Source of the DNA: Burkholderiaceae bacterium
GTDB taxonomy: Bacteria > Pseudomonadota > Gammaproteobacteria > Burkholderiales > Burkholderiaceae_E
DNA: 42,688 nucleotides
Reading direction: 5' to 3'
NCBI GenBank assembly: GCA_023384005.1
Contig: JAHDXY010000008.1
Span: 1 to 42,688, forward strand
Shown: positions 19,625 to 29,096 of the stretch, in pieces
How the letters are laid out: every line of letters begins with the position of its first letter
Numbering within the stretch: the stretch's first letter is position 1
The notes under the pieces: generated by a model
Database searches by the model: none
Seen by the model: only the letters and a program-made list of their open reading frames with translations
Told to the model about the DNA's origin: nothing
Program-made: the position numbers and the translations under genes

Positions 19625-21102
19625 CCCGCCAGTGCGGCGCGCAACGCGCCTTCGCTGTACTGCGGCGAACCACGCGTCAGGCGCGCGACGATCTCGCCCG
19701 AGCGCATCGCGACCACGGTGTCGCTCATGTGCATCACCTCGGCCATCGACGAGGAGGCGAACAGGATCGCGCCGCCGCCTTCGACGAAATCGCGCATCAG
19801 GTGGTGGATTCGCGCCTTGGCGCCGACGTCGATGCCCTGGGTCGGTTCGTCGAGCAGCAGCGTGTCGACGTGACCGACCAGCCAGCGCGCGAAGATGACT
19901 TTTTGCTGGTTGCCGCCCGAGAGCTGGTTCACCGGCAGCGACGGATCGCGCGGCCGGATGTCGAGCGACTCCATCATCTGCCCGACCAGCCGATCGATCT
20001 GCGCGACATCGAGCCCGAACGCGCTCGAGAGCTTTTCGAGGTTGGGAAGTGCGATGTTGTCGCGCACCGACAAGCCCATCACGAGCCCCAGGCGGCGCTC
20101 CTCCGGTACCAGGCCGACGCCGGCGGCGATCGCCTGCGCGGGGCGCGAAAACCTGTGCGCCTCACCGCGCAGCGTGACCGTGACCGGTGTTGTCGCGGCA
20201 CCGAACACCCGCCGCAGCACCGCGCTGGTTCCGCTACCCAGCAAGCCCGCCAGTCCGCTCAGCTCGCCGCGGCGAACGGCGATCCCGCCCGCTTCGGCGC
20301 CGGTGTCCAGGTGCACCGGTCCGAAGCTCGATTCGTGCGGGCGTCGAAGCTCGTCCAGGTCGCGGCCGGTCATCCAGCGGATCAGGTGCTCGGCCTCGAA
20401 CTCACCCCTGCGACAGGTGGCGACAACGCACCCGTCGCGCAGGACCGTGCAACGGTCGGCCAGCGCGACGACTTCGTCGAGGCGGTGCGAGACGTAGATG
20501 ATTCCGACCCCGCGCTTCTTCAGTGCGGCGATCACCGCGAACAGGCGCTCGGCCTCGCGCGTCTCGAGCGACGCGGTCGGCTCGTCGAGCACCAGCACTC
20601 GAGCCTCGTGCATCAGCGCGCGCGCGATCGCGACGAGCTGGCGTTCGGCGAAGGACATCGCGTCGACGCGCGTGTCGAGATCGCGGTGGAAGTCGAGTTG
20701 CGCCAGGAGCCCGGCGGCGCGCCGGCGCATCGCGCGCGCATCCAGCACCGGCAGCACGCCGATTAGGCGCTTTTGCGGCCACGCGCCAAGGGTCACGTTC
20801 TCGGCGACGCTGGCCGAAGGGACCAGCTGCATCTCCTGGGGGATGACCACGATCCCGGCTTCGCGCGCCTCGCGCGGTCCGCGAAAGCGCACCTCGCGGC
20901 CGTCGAGCCGGATGTCGCCGGCATCGCGCGCCGTGATTCCGCCGAGGATCCTGATCAGCGTCGACTTGCCGGCGCCGTTCTCGCCGACGAGCGAGTGCAC
21001 TTCCCCGGCGCCCAGAGCGAAGTCGACCGCGTCCAGCGCCTGCGTCGCCGCGAAACGCTTGCACAAGCCTTCGATGACGAGCAGGGGATCTCCCGCCGCC
21101 AC
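19621..21102 (-). CDS. ABC transporter ATPase with two nucleotide-binding domains, RbsA type
   Basis: The 493-residue fused tandem ATPase energises the RbsC-like permease. The first domain has a good Walker A (GENGAGKST, 40-48) and Walker B (VLVLDEPTAS), but its signature is MSFAERQ instead of LSxGQxQ. The second domain has a degenerate Walker A (GLLGSGTSAVLRR) and a normal LSGGNQQK signature with LLLDEPTQGIDVGAK. This unequal arrangement is typical for the family, where one composite site does most hydrolysis. The start is GTG 21102, with GGGAGAG upstream. It is the first gene of the operon, 124 bases from the predicted transcription start. Confidence 0.94.
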   Translation of the reverse strand: MAAGDPLLVIEGLCKRFAATQALDAVDFALGAGEVHSLVGENGAGKSTLIRILGGITARDAGDIRLDGREVRFRGPREAREAGIVVIPQEMQLVPSASVAENVTLGAWPQKRLIGVLPVLDARAMRRRAAGLLAQLDFHRDLDTRVDAMSFAERQLVAIARALMHEARVLVLDEPTASLETREAERLFAVIAALKKRGVGIIYVSHRLDEVVALADRCTVLRDGCVVATCRRGEFEAEHLIRWMTGRDLDELRRPHESSFGPVHLDTGAEAGGIAVRRGELSGLAGLLGSGTSAVLRRVFGAATTPVTVTLRGEAHRFSRPAQAIAAGVGLVPEERRLGLVMGLSVRDNIALPNLEKLSSAFGLDVAQIDRLVGQMMESLDIRPRDPSLPVNQLSGGNQQKVIFARWLVGHVDTLLLDEPTQGIDVGAKARIHHLMRDFVEGGGAILFASSSMAEVMHMSDTVVAMRSGEIVARLTRGSPQYSEGALRAALAG

Positions 21103-21200
21103 GATGCTCTCCCAGTTCTGCGGCCCTCCCCGTGCTCTTCGACGGCGCGGGTAGCGACGTGATCGAGAACTCCGATCGGATCGACGCCCTTGTTGCGGGA

Positions 21201-21263
21201 TTGCCGCTGGCCTCCTTGTGCTCTATAAATGAATTATATTCACTGATTGCATCGAGCAGTCAA
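21201..21263. promoter_or_regulatory. Overlapping divergent promoters with palindromic operator (21230-21242)
   Basis: On the plus strand TTGCCG (21201-21206), 17 bases, TATAAA (21224-21229) points to tetR. On the minus strand TTGACT (21263-21258), 19 bases, TATAAT (21238-21233) points to the importer-hyu operon. The perfect inverted repeat TGAAT-TAT-ATTCA covers the minus -10 and the plus start region. A repressor bound there would block both directions. This is the most AT-rich stretch in the surrounding several kilobases. Confidence 0.7.
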
Positions 21264-21320
21264 CAGCCAAGAGCACAGCCAAGAGCAGGAATCGGCTCCC
21301 GGATCTCGGCGAGGTAGACG

Positions 21321-21917
21321 ATGGCGCAGGTAAAGAAGGCGCAAGTGCGCGAAGCGATCCTGCGCAGCGCCAACGAGCTCTTCACCGAGAAGGACTACGC
21401 CAGCACGACGCTGGCCGACATCGCGCGCCACGCGGGCGTCACGATGTCGAACATCTACAACTACTTCGACTCCAAACTCGGGATCCTGTTCGCCGTCTAC
21501 GAGCCCTGGCTCGACGCGCGCCTCGAACGGCTCGCCGCGGAAGCCGCGCTGTTCGCCACGCCCAGAGAGGGACTGCGGCACGTCGTCCTCGCGGTGCTGC
21601 GCGACATCCCGTCGGAGAACCGCAACTTCGCGCTCAACCTGCTGCAGGCGATAGCGACGCGACAGGCCGACGAGTCGTACTCGCGCAACCTGTTGCGCCG
21701 ATCCGAAGCCAGCGTGTCGGCGATCCTCGCCGCGATCCTCCCGCCCGAGCGGCGCGTGATTCTCGACGACGACCTGCTCTCGCACCTGCTGTTCATGGCC
21801 TTCGATGGCTTCGCGCTGAACTACCGGCTGGTCGGCCCGTCGCGCCGGGTCGAGCGCCTGGCCGAGCTGCTGTGCGACCTGATCCTGGCCGATTCCCACT
21901 CGCCGCGAGAAACGTAG
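21321..21917 (+). CDS. TetR family regulator, probable controller of the ABC-hyu operon
   Basis: The 198-residue TetR protein has an N-terminal DNA-binding domain with STTLADIARHAGVTMSNIYNYFDSKLGIL (about residues 28-56). The remainder is helical and ends around AELLCDLILADSH. It is divergent from rbsA-like 21102 across 218 bases that hold the palindrome at 21230-21242. Position and operator suggest a repressor of the importer, HyuA/HyuB and acyl-CoA synthetase genes and of itself, relieved by the imported compound or an acyl-CoA derived from it. A 12-bp tandem repeat (CAGCCAAGAGCA) lies in its leader. Confidence 0.92.
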   Translation: MAQVKKAQVREAILRSANELFTEKDYASTTLADIARHAGVTMSNIYNYFDSKLGILFAVYEPWLDARLERLAAEAALFATPREGLRHVVLAVLRDIPSENRNFALNLLQAIATRQADESYSRNLLRRSEASVSAILAAILPPERRVILDDDLLSHLLFMAFDGFALNYRLVGPSRRVERLAELLCDLILADSHSPRET

Positions 21918-21962
21918 ATCTGACCGAAGGCGCCCGCCAGCGTCATCGACTATGCTGTGCGC

Positions 21963-22994
21963 ATGAGCGGCCTACCTCCCGAAATGCGAGCCATCTGGTT
22001 CGAGCGCGTCGGCCCCGCGCACCAGGTGCTGCAGTCGGGCACGTTGCCGACGCCGACCGCCGAAGCGGGCCAGGTGCTGGTTCGCGTCGCCGTCTCGGGC
22101 GTGAACCCGCACGACACGAAGAAGCGCTCGGGCTGGACCGGGCGGGCACTGTCCGCGGCCCGCGTCGTGCCGCACGCCGATGGCGCAGGCGTGGTCGCCG
22201 CGGTCGGCGCGGGCGTGCCGGCGTCGCGCCTCGGTGAACGGGTCTGGTTCTTTCGCGCCGACATCGCGCGACCGGGCGGCGGCAGCGCCGCCGAGTTCGC
22301 CACGGTGGCCGCGGCGCACGCGATCGCGTTGCCCGAGGGGGTCGATTTCGCCACCGGCGCGGCGCTGGGCGTGCCCGGGTTGACCGCCTACGAAACCGTT
22401 TTCTCCGACGGACCGGTCAGCGGACAGACCGTCCTGGTCCACGGCGGAGCCGGCGCGGTCGGCGGCTACGCGATCCAGCTGGCCAACTGGAACGGAGCGC
22501 GGGTGATCGCCACGGTGAGTTCACCCGAGAAGGCCCGACATGCACTGGCGCGCGGCGCCCTCGCCGCGATCGACTATCGCCGCGAGGATGTAGCGGCGCG
22601 GGTGATGGAGCTGACCGGCGGGGCCGGCGTCGAGCGGATCGTCGAGGTCGATCTGGGAGCGAACCTCGCCGTCGACGTCGCGACGATCAGGCCCCACGGC
22701 GTGATCGCCTCGTATTCGTCGACCCGGGTGCGCGAGCCGGTTCTGCCCTACTACGAGCTCGCGCCGAAGGGCGTCGTGCTGCGCTTCGTCCAGGGAATGA
22801 TCCTGTCCGAAGCGACGCGAGCGGCGGGCGCGCGCCTGCTCAACGTCCTGATCGCGCGCTCGATCCTGATCCACCCGCCGCTGCACCGCTTCCCTCTGGA
22901 GCGAACAGCCGATGCCCACGAGGCGCTCGAGCGCGGGGCGTCTCCGGGCAAGGTGCTGGTCGATGTCGCCGGTTTGGACTCGGCTCGGGCCTGA
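21963..22994 (+). CDS. NADPH:quinone reductase-like zinc-independent alcohol dehydrogenase (MDR family)
   Basis: The product is a medium-chain dehydrogenase/reductase of the quinone oxidoreductase branch. The N-terminal GroES-like domain has EAGQVLVRVAVSGVNPHDTKKRSG; the Rossmann domain has the nucleotide loop VHGGAGAVGGYAIQLA and ending KVLVDVAG. The structural zinc cysteines of alcohol dehydrogenases are absent, as in quinone reductases. The track starts at GTG 21957; ATG 21963 and ATG 21984 (MRAIWFERVG, the usual family start) are alternatives, and none has a strong ribosome site. It lies 45 bases past tetR and may share its transcript. The substrate is unknown. Confidence 0.88.
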   Translation: MSGLPPEMRAIWFERVGPAHQVLQSGTLPTPTAEAGQVLVRVAVSGVNPHDTKKRSGWTGRALSAARVVPHADGAGVVAAVGAGVPASRLGERVWFFRADIARPGGGSAAEFATVAAAHAIALPEGVDFATGAALGVPGLTAYETVFSDGPVSGQTVLVHGGAGAVGGYAIQLANWNGARVIATVSSPEKARHALARGALAAIDYRREDVAARVMELTGGAGVERIVEVDLGANLAVDVATIRPHGVIASYSSTRVREPVLPYYELAPKGVVLRFVQGMILSEATRAAGARLLNVLIARSILIHPPLHRFPLERTADAHEALERGASPGKVLVDVAGLDSARA

Positions 22995-23097
22995 TCTGCC
23001 GGGTCCGTAGTCAACGCCCGAGCGGCTGGCGCCTCGGCTCACTCCTCGGATGGGTCCTCGGATGGCTCGGATCGCCCGTTCGTCGCGCTGTGTGAGC

Positions 23098-23121
23098 AGG
23101 CCTGGCGGCCGAGCGGCCTGA
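23098..23121. terminator. Hairpin CAGGCC-N12-GGCCTG between the dehydrogenase and the binding-protein gene
   Basis: A perfect 6-bp stem lies about 100 bases after the dehydrogenase stop and 80 bases before the next start. There is no T-run. It marks a likely transcript boundary, with low certainty. Confidence 0.3.
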
Positions 23122-23201
23122 CAGACGCGGATTCCCCTCAAGTTCGCGCGGCGACCTGCCGATACGGGCCTAACGAAAGCGAACCGACAGGTGCCATCGT
23201 C

Positions 23202-24542
23202 ATGACGTTGTCCAAACCGCAACGCCGCTACAGGCGCGACCTTCTCAAGAGCACTGGCCGCGCGGCGCTGGCGCTCGGCGTCGGCGCCGCCGCGCCCAGA
23301 TGGGCCGGCGCCGCCCCCAAGACGCTCAAGATCCTGCAGTGGAACCACTTCGTGCCGGAGTACGACAAGTGGTTCAACGAAACCTATGTCAAGGAATGGG
23401 GGGAGAAGAACGACACCAGGGTGATCGTCGACAACGTTCCGATGACCAACATCAACAACGTCGCGGCAAGCGAGATCGAAGCGAGGCGCGGCCATGATCT
23501 GGTGATGTTCCTGCTGCCGCCGTCGTCCCTCGAGGATCATGTCGTCGACCTGCGCGAAGTGCATGAGGAATGCGCGCGCCGCTACGGCAGACCGCTCGAC
23601 CTCGCCACCAAGAGCACCTACAACCCAAGAACGCGCAAGTACTACGGCTTCTCCGACAGCTATGTGCCCGATCCCGTGAACTACCGCAAGGATCTGTGGG
23701 ATGACGTGGGGGTCGTCCCCAATACCTGGGAAGACATTCGTACCGGAGCTCGCCTGATCAAGAAGAAGCACGGAGTTCCGGCCGGTTTCGGACTGGCGCC
23801 TGAACTGGACACCAATGTTGCGCTGCGCTCGCTGATGGCAACGTTTGGCTCTTCCGAACAGGACGCCGAGGGCCGTCTGGTGCTCAAGTCGCCCGAAACG
23901 CTCGAGACGCTCAAGTTCGTCAAGGCGCTGTACAAGGAGGCGATGACCGAAGAGGTCTTTTCGTGGGATGCGTCGTCGAACAATCGCCTGATGCTCGCGG
24001 GTCGCGGGTCCGTGACGCTCAATGCGATTTCCATCACCCGGACCGGCGAGAACCAGAAGATTCCGATCACCGACCGGATCTGGCTGTCCAAGGCTGCGAG
24101 AGGCCCGGTGCGCCAGGTCGGTCTGCAGCACCTGCTCGACGTCTACACGATCTGGAATTTCGCCGATAACATCGACGGCGCCAAGAAGTTCCTGATCGAC
24201 TTCGTCGGCAACAGCCGCAAGGTGTTCCAGGCCAGCCAGTTCTACAACTTCCCCTGCTACCCGCAGACCGTGCCGGACCTGCAGTCGCTCATCTCAAGCG
24301 ATCCGAAGGGCGTTCCGGCGGACAAGTACAAGGTGTTCCAGGACGTCACCAACTGGACTATCAATCTGGGATATCCCGGCTACGCCAATGCCGCGACCGA
24401 TGAGATCTACAACAGCTGGCTGATTTCGACGATGTTCGCGAAGTGCGCTTCGGGCAAGTTGAGTCCCGAGGCCGCGCTGGACGAGGCCAATGCCATGGCC
24501 AGAGAGGTCTTCCGGAAGTGGCAGGCCAGGGGCAAGGTCTAG
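23202..24542 (+). CDS. Extracellular solute-binding protein (family 1-like), Tat-type signal
   Basis: The 446-residue periplasmic binding protein has an N-terminus with a twin-arginine-like RRDLLKS (11-17) and a hydrophobic, Ala-rich stretch ending at WAGA-AP, so export by Tat is likely. The mature part reads like a family 1 solute receptor: LKILQWNHFVPEYDKWF, VPNTWEDIRTGARLIKK, YGFSDSYVPDPVNYRKDLWDDVGV. These usually serve carbohydrate importers, but no permease or ATPase gene is adjacent. Instead a second binding protein and a hybrid histidine kinase follow. It may present ligand to the kinase rather than to a transporter. Confidence 0.88.
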   Translation: MTLSKPQRRYRRDLLKSTGRAALALGVGAAAPRWAGAAPKTLKILQWNHFVPEYDKWFNETYVKEWGEKNDTRVIVDNVPMTNINNVAASEIEARRGHDLVMFLLPPSSLEDHVVDLREVHEECARRYGRPLDLATKSTYNPRTRKYYGFSDSYVPDPVNYRKDLWDDVGVVPNTWEDIRTGARLIKKKHGVPAGFGLAPELDTNVALRSLMATFGSSEQDAEGRLVLKSPETLETLKFVKALYKEAMTEEVFSWDASSNNRLMLAGRGSVTLNAISITRTGENQKIPITDRIWLSKAARGPVRQVGLQHLLDVYTIWNFADNIDGAKKFLIDFVGNSRKVFQASQFYNFPCYPQTVPDLQSLISSDPKGVPADKYKVFQDVTNWTINLGYPGYANAATDEIYNSWLISTMFAKCASGKLSPEAALDEANAMAREVFRKWQARGKV

Positions 24543-24657
24543 TTCCGGGCCGCCCGCCCGCGGGAATGCCTGGCGCGAGCCGGCCCACGACCGCGATGCG
24601 GCCACGCTGCCGTGGTTTTCGTTGCCCGCTTCGTGGTTACTGTGAAGGAGTCGGTTC

Positions 24658-25767
24658 ATGACTGTTCGACGTCGTTTCCTGGCCCAGATGATCGCCGCCG
24701 GTGCGAGCACTCTGGCCCATGGCGCCGGCGTTGGCGCTGGCGCGCAAAAGCGGATCTTCGTCGTCAGCAGCTACGACCGGGACTACATCTGGTCCCAGTC
24801 GACGCAACAGGGCCTGGTCGCCGCACTGGTCAAGCACCGATATCTGGACACGGCCGAACAGGGTGATGTCCTGACCCGCACCGATCGGGTCGAGAGTTCG
24901 AAGGCCGTGATCCAGAAGATGTGGATGGATACCAAGCGGGCGAACAGCCAGGCCAACATCGCCGCGGCCACCCTGAGGATCATGCACGCGCTGCGCGACT
25001 TCGGTCCGGATCTGGTGATGCTCGGGGACGACAACGCCGCGAACTACATCGGCAACCAGCTGCTCGACGGCGCGATCCCGGTGGTGTTCTGGGGCATCAA
25101 CGGCCTGCCGCTCAAGTACGGGCTGGTCGACAGCATGGACCAGCCAGGCCACAACGTCACCGGCGTGTGGCAGCAGGGCTACTTCCGCGAAAGCCTGGAG
25201 CTGCTGCAAAAGCTGGTGCCCTCGGCCAGGACCTTCGCGATCCTGGCGTGCGACAGTGAAACATCGCGGCCCTGGGTCAAGCAGATCCAGATTCTGGCGC
25301 GCGAGGGCCGGTTGCCGCAGCAATTGCGTGCAACGGTGATGACGAATTCCTTCGAGGAGTTCAAGAGCCGATCGCTCGAGCTTGCAAAGAATGTCGACGC
25401 CTTCTTCGTGCTGAACCACGACACGATGAAGAACGCCCAGGGCCGGCATGTCGACGTGCTGGTTGTCGGCAGGTGGTACCTGGAGAACATCCGCAAGCCC
25501 GAAGCGACGACCGAGGATCAGTTCGTTCTGGAGGGCATGCTCGCGACGGCGAATGACTATGGCTACAACCAGAGCTACCTGGCCTTCGAAATGGCGCACG
25601 AGATCCTCGATCGGGGCTTGAACCCGGGCGACATGCGCCCGCGAACACCGGCGAGAGGCCCGCTGATGGTCAATGCCCTGCGCGCGCAGGCGCTCGGCAT
25701 CCGTCTGAGCGACGAGATGCGCAAGTCCGTGCAGATGGTTCATGCGGCGGTCGCATTGAAGAAGTGA
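24658..25767 (+). CDS. ABC-type substrate-binding protein (PF04392-like), possible sensor partner
   Basis: The 369-residue exported protein is preceded by a strong AAGGAG site. Its signal (MTVRRRFLAQMIAAGAS) carries a Tat-like RRRFLAQ. The mature part begins KRIFVVSSYDRDYIWSQSTQQG, a pattern of the ABC_sub_bind group that often occurs beside or fused to signalling proteins. VMLGDDNAANYIG, VVFWGINGLP and VTGVWQQGYF follow. Its stop overlaps the GTG start of the histidine kinase gene by four bases, so the two are made together. The ligand cannot be predicted. Confidence 0.85.
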   Translation: MTVRRRFLAQMIAAGASTLAHGAGVGAGAQKRIFVVSSYDRDYIWSQSTQQGLVAALVKHRYLDTAEQGDVLTRTDRVESSKAVIQKMWMDTKRANSQANIAAATLRIMHALRDFGPDLVMLGDDNAANYIGNQLLDGAIPVVFWGINGLPLKYGLVDSMDQPGHNVTGVWQQGYFRESLELLQKLVPSARTFAILACDSETSRPWVKQIQILAREGRLPQQLRATVMTNSFEEFKSRSLELAKNVDAFFVLNHDTMKNAQGRHVDVLVVGRWYLENIRKPEATTEDQFVLEGMLATANDYGYNQSYLAFEMAHEILDRGLNPGDMRPRTPARGPLMVNALRAQALGIRLSDEMRKSVQMVHAAVALKK

Positions 25768-28700
25768 GCAAGCCGATGGACGCGAACGCGAACCGGGGTA
25801 TCTCCATTTTCGTTCGCATCCTGATCGTCTTCATGTCGGTCAACATCGCCACGAGCGCGGTGTTGATCATCATCGCCTATATGTTCAGCGCTGGCTCGAT
25901 CGATCAGCGCACCAGGGAAAGCGTTTCGCAGCAGGTTCTCGCCATACGCGACAACTTCGAGACCAACTACAGCTCGATACTGCGCAACACCACGCGCTCA
26001 CTGCTGAACTCGCCAACGCTGCAGGACTACCTGTTGACGCCGGAGGCCGAGAAGCTGATCGTGGTCCAGAAGGTGGAACGCCTGCTGGCCCACGCGATGA
26101 AAAACGCGTCGACCCTTCGCGACATGAGGTTTGCCGATGCCGCGGGCAATGTCGCGATCAGCGTCTTGGGTGGCCGGCGCCGAAGTGAGTCTCTGATGCT
26201 GACAGGTCCAAGAGCGTCACCGCACAACGCCGCCGGATCGCTGGCGCTCGCCGCGTCGGGCAAGCTGTTCCGCGAGCTTGCGGCCACGCCGATGCTGCTG
26301 ACATCGGGAAACATGGAGTGGTTCATCCCTCCCAGCGAGATCGCGATCGAAGGCCCGTTCCTCGATGAAGACGGCAGCTATTCGCTGGTGGCCGGGATAG
26401 CCAAGCTCGATCTCGAGGCGCGATCGTTTGGCGGTGTGCTGCTTGTGCGCCAATCGCTCGACGAGTTCTTCACCTACTTGCAGGGAGTGAAGTTCTTCAA
26501 GGAAAACCCGGTGTGGGTATTCGACGCGAACGGCCGCGTCCTGCAAAGACCGGAAAACGCATCGGTGTCGTTCGACCCTGCTGGCCGACTGCCCGCGGAG
26601 TTTCAGGCCAACGTGAAGCTGCTCGATGTCCAGGAGGGTTTGCTGGCGGTCCAGGACCTGTCGATCACGCCGGGCAAGGTCTTCCTGCGAATCGCGGTCG
26701 GCATCCCGACATCGCTCCTGATGAAGGATTTCGCCCCGGTCATCAACTTCTTCTCAGCCATTCTGGTGGTGTCGCTGATCGTGGTGGCACTGGTGGCACT
26801 GTATGTGTCGCGCTACCTGTCTAGGCCGATTGCGGAATTGTCGTCGGCGGTCGCCCGTTTTGCGGGTGGCGACTTCTCGACCCACGTCAGTATCAAGACT
26901 ACCGGCGAAGTGCGCACGCTGGTCGAGAGCTTCAACCGGATGACCGGCCAACTGCGCGAAACGATCGCCGCGCGCGATTCGAACATGAAGACACTGGTGG
27001 ACGAAGTTGCCGAGCGCAAACGCGCGGAGCAGGAGTTGTCGATCCAGGCGCACGAACTGCGCGACGCCAGGGTGCTGGCCGAGGAAGCCAGCCGGGCGAA
27101 ATCGCAGTTTCTCGCGAACATGAGCCACGAGATCCGAACACCAATGAATGGCGTGCTGGGGATGACCGAACTCTTGCTGGGTACCCCGTTGAACGATACC
27201 CAGGATCGCTACGCGAAGAACATCCGCAACTCGGCATTCGCCCTGCTCAACATCATCAACGACATTCTTGATTTCTCGAAGATCGAAGCCGGCAAGATGG
27301 AGCTCGACGAGAGTGACTTCGAACTGCGCGACGTGGTCGAAGAGGTTTCGGAAATGGCCTCCAGCCGGGCGCACGCCAAAGGCCTGGAGTTGATTCTTTG
27401 GATCGATGACCGGGTGCCGTCGCAGGTTCTGGGCGACGCCGGGCGGCTGCGCCAGGTGCTGACCAACCTGGTCGACAACGCGGTCAAGTTCACCGAGCAA
27501 GGCGAAGTGGTGATTTCGGTGCGACCTGCGCCGGACGACCGATCGACGGATGCGAACGACGCACCGCTCGTGCATGAAGTGGAGTTCGAGATCACGGACA
27601 CCGGCATCGGCATCACCGAGCAAGCCCGGCAACGCTTGTTCACCCCTTTCACCCAGGCCGACGGCTCCACCACCCGGCGCTTCGGCGGCACGGGTCTCGG
27701 TCTTGCCATCTCACGCCAGCTGGTCACCATGATGGGCGGCAACATCGACGTGCAAAGCGTGCCGGAAGGCGGATCGCGATTCTGGTTCAGTGCCCGATTC
27801 CGATCCTCGAGTGCGCCTGTCGTGGACCGCGATGATCGCGAAGGCCTGCACGGTCTGTCGGTGCTGATCGTCGAGGACAACCTGACCAATGGCGAGATCC
27901 TGGTGCAGCACGCCAATGCCTGGAAGATGAAGCCCACGCTGGTGCACGATGCCCGGCAAGCGCTCGAATTGCTGGGACGGGCCGACAAGCCAGGCCAGCT
28001 GTTCGACCTGGCGCTGGTCGACTGGAAGTTGCCCGGGATGAATGGCATCGAACTGGCGCGAGCGGTGCGGTCTGCCCTCGGACAGGCTGCGCCGCCCATG
28101 ATCCTGCTGACCTCGATAACGGCGTCGACCGTTGCGCAGACCGCGCGCGACGCCGGCTTCGCCGCCTGCCTGAACAAGCCGCTGCGTCGCCAGGACCTGT
28201 TCCGATCGATCGCGCGCGTGACGGGCAAGACGTCGGCGGCATCACTGCCCGCCAATGACGCGCCGGCAGGCGATGCCGCAGTGCCTGCCAGTGCGGCGCG
28301 CGTGCTGCTCGTCGAAGACAACGTGACCAATCAGGCCATCTGTGCGGCCATGCTCAGCGCGCTGGGACTGAACTCGGATATCGCCAACGATGGTGCGGAG
28401 GCGGTGGCGAAGTTCGAATCCGGGCGCTACGACCTGATCCTCATGGACTGCCAGATGCCCGTGATGGATGGTTTCGCCGCCACCGCCGAGATCCGCTCGC
28501 GCGAGGCAGGCTCGGCTGCGCCCAGAACGCCGATCGTCGCGCTGACTGCCAATGCCATGCAAGGTGACCGCGAACGCTGCCTGGCCGCCGGTATGGACGA
28601 CTACCTGACCAAGCCCTATACCGTGCCCGGGTTGCGGTCCATGTTGTCGCGGCGGTTGGTGGTTGCGCCGGGTGCCGTGCCGGTCCGTGGCGCGTCGGAG

Positions 28701-29096
28701 TGCCCTGCATCGGCGTCACCTGATCCGGTGCGCGCGGAACCTTCCGCGATCAACCCGTCGGTGCTGCAAACGCTGCGCGAACTCGACGAGGCCGGAGGCG
28801 CTGGTCTCGCGCGCAAAGTCTTCGGCATGTTCTTGCAGGCGGCGCCGCAGGGGCTGAACCAGGCACGCGCCGCGATCGACGCGGATGATGCCGCTGCGCT
28901 GAGCCGAACAGCGCACGCGCTGAAGTCGAGCGCCGCGAACGTCGGCGCCGAAGCCTTGTCGGCATGCTATCGCGAGCTGGAGCTGCTGGCACGTGAAGGC
29001 CGAATGGACGAAGCGCGTGTCAACTTCGAGCGCACCTGCATAGCAAGTGCGCGCGCCGTGGCACAGCTGCGAGACCTCCAGAAAGACCTACAATAA
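25764..29096 (+). CDS. Hybrid sensor histidine kinase with two receiver domains and Hpt
   Basis: The 1110-residue membrane kinase has a transmembrane helix near 14-42, a periplasmic sensor of about 290 residues, a second helix near 332-352, HAMP (about 353-405), and HisKA with the phospho-site H455 in NMSHEIRTPMNG. HATPase follows with N, G1 (DTGIGI, about 612) and G2 (GTGLGL, about 642) boxes. Receiver 1 begins about 697 with acceptor D753 (LVDWKLPGMNG); receiver 2 has D895 (LMDCQMPVMDG); the C-terminal Hpt domain has H1051 (TAHALKSSAANVG). This is a complete His-Asp-His relay of BarA/EvgS style. No response regulator with an output domain is nearby. GTG 25764 overlaps the upstream gene; ATG 25776 is an alternative start. 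Confidence 0.95.
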   Translation: MSKPMDANANRGISIFVRILIVFMSVNIATSAVLIIIAYMFSAGSIDQRTRESVSQQVLAIRDNFETNYSSILRNTTRSLLNSPTLQDYLLTPEAEKLIVVQKVERLLAHAMKNASTLRDMRFADAAGNVAISVLGGRRRSESLMLTGPRASPHNAAGSLALAASGKLFRELAATPMLLTSGNMEWFIPPSEIAIEGPFLDEDGSYSLVAGIAKLDLEARSFGGVLLVRQSLDEFFTYLQGVKFFKENPVWVFDANGRVLQRPENASVSFDPAGRLPAEFQANVKLLDVQEGLLAVQDLSITPGKVFLRIAVGIPTSLLMKDFAPVINFFSAILVVSLIVVALVALYVSRYLSRPIAELSSAVARFAGGDFSTHVSIKTTGEVRTLVESFNRMTGQLRETIAARDSNMKTLVDEVAERKRAEQELSIQAHELRDARVLAEEASRAKSQFLANMSHEIRTPMNGVLGMTELLLGTPLNDTQDRYAKNIRNSAFALLNIINDILDFSKIEAGKMELDESDFELRDVVEEVSEMASSRAHAKGLELILWIDDRVPSQVLGDAGRLRQVLTNLVDNAVKFTEQGEVVISVRPAPDDRSTDANDAPLVHEVEFEITDTGIGITEQARQRLFTPFTQADGSTTRRFGGTGLGLAISRQLVTMMGGNIDVQSVPEGGSRFWFSARFRSSSAPVVDRDDREGLHGLSVLIVEDNLTNGEILVQHANAWKMKPTLVHDARQALELLGRADKPGQLFDLALVDWKLPGMNGIELARAVRSALGQAAPPMILLTSITASTVAQTARDAGFAACLNKPLRRQDLFRSIARVTGKTSAASLPANDAPAGDAAVPASAARVLLVEDNVTNQAICAAMLSALGLNSDIANDGAEAVAKFESGRYDLILMDCQMPVMDGFAATAEIRSREAGSAAPRTPIVALTANAMQGDRERCLAAGMDDYLTKPYTVPGLRSMLSRRLVVAPGAVPVRGASECPASASPDPVRAEPSAINPSVLQTLRELDEAGGAGLARKVFGMFLQAAPQGLNQARAAIDADDAAALSRTAHALKSSAANVGAEALSACYRELELLAREGRMDEARVNFERTCIASARAVAQLRDLQKDLQ

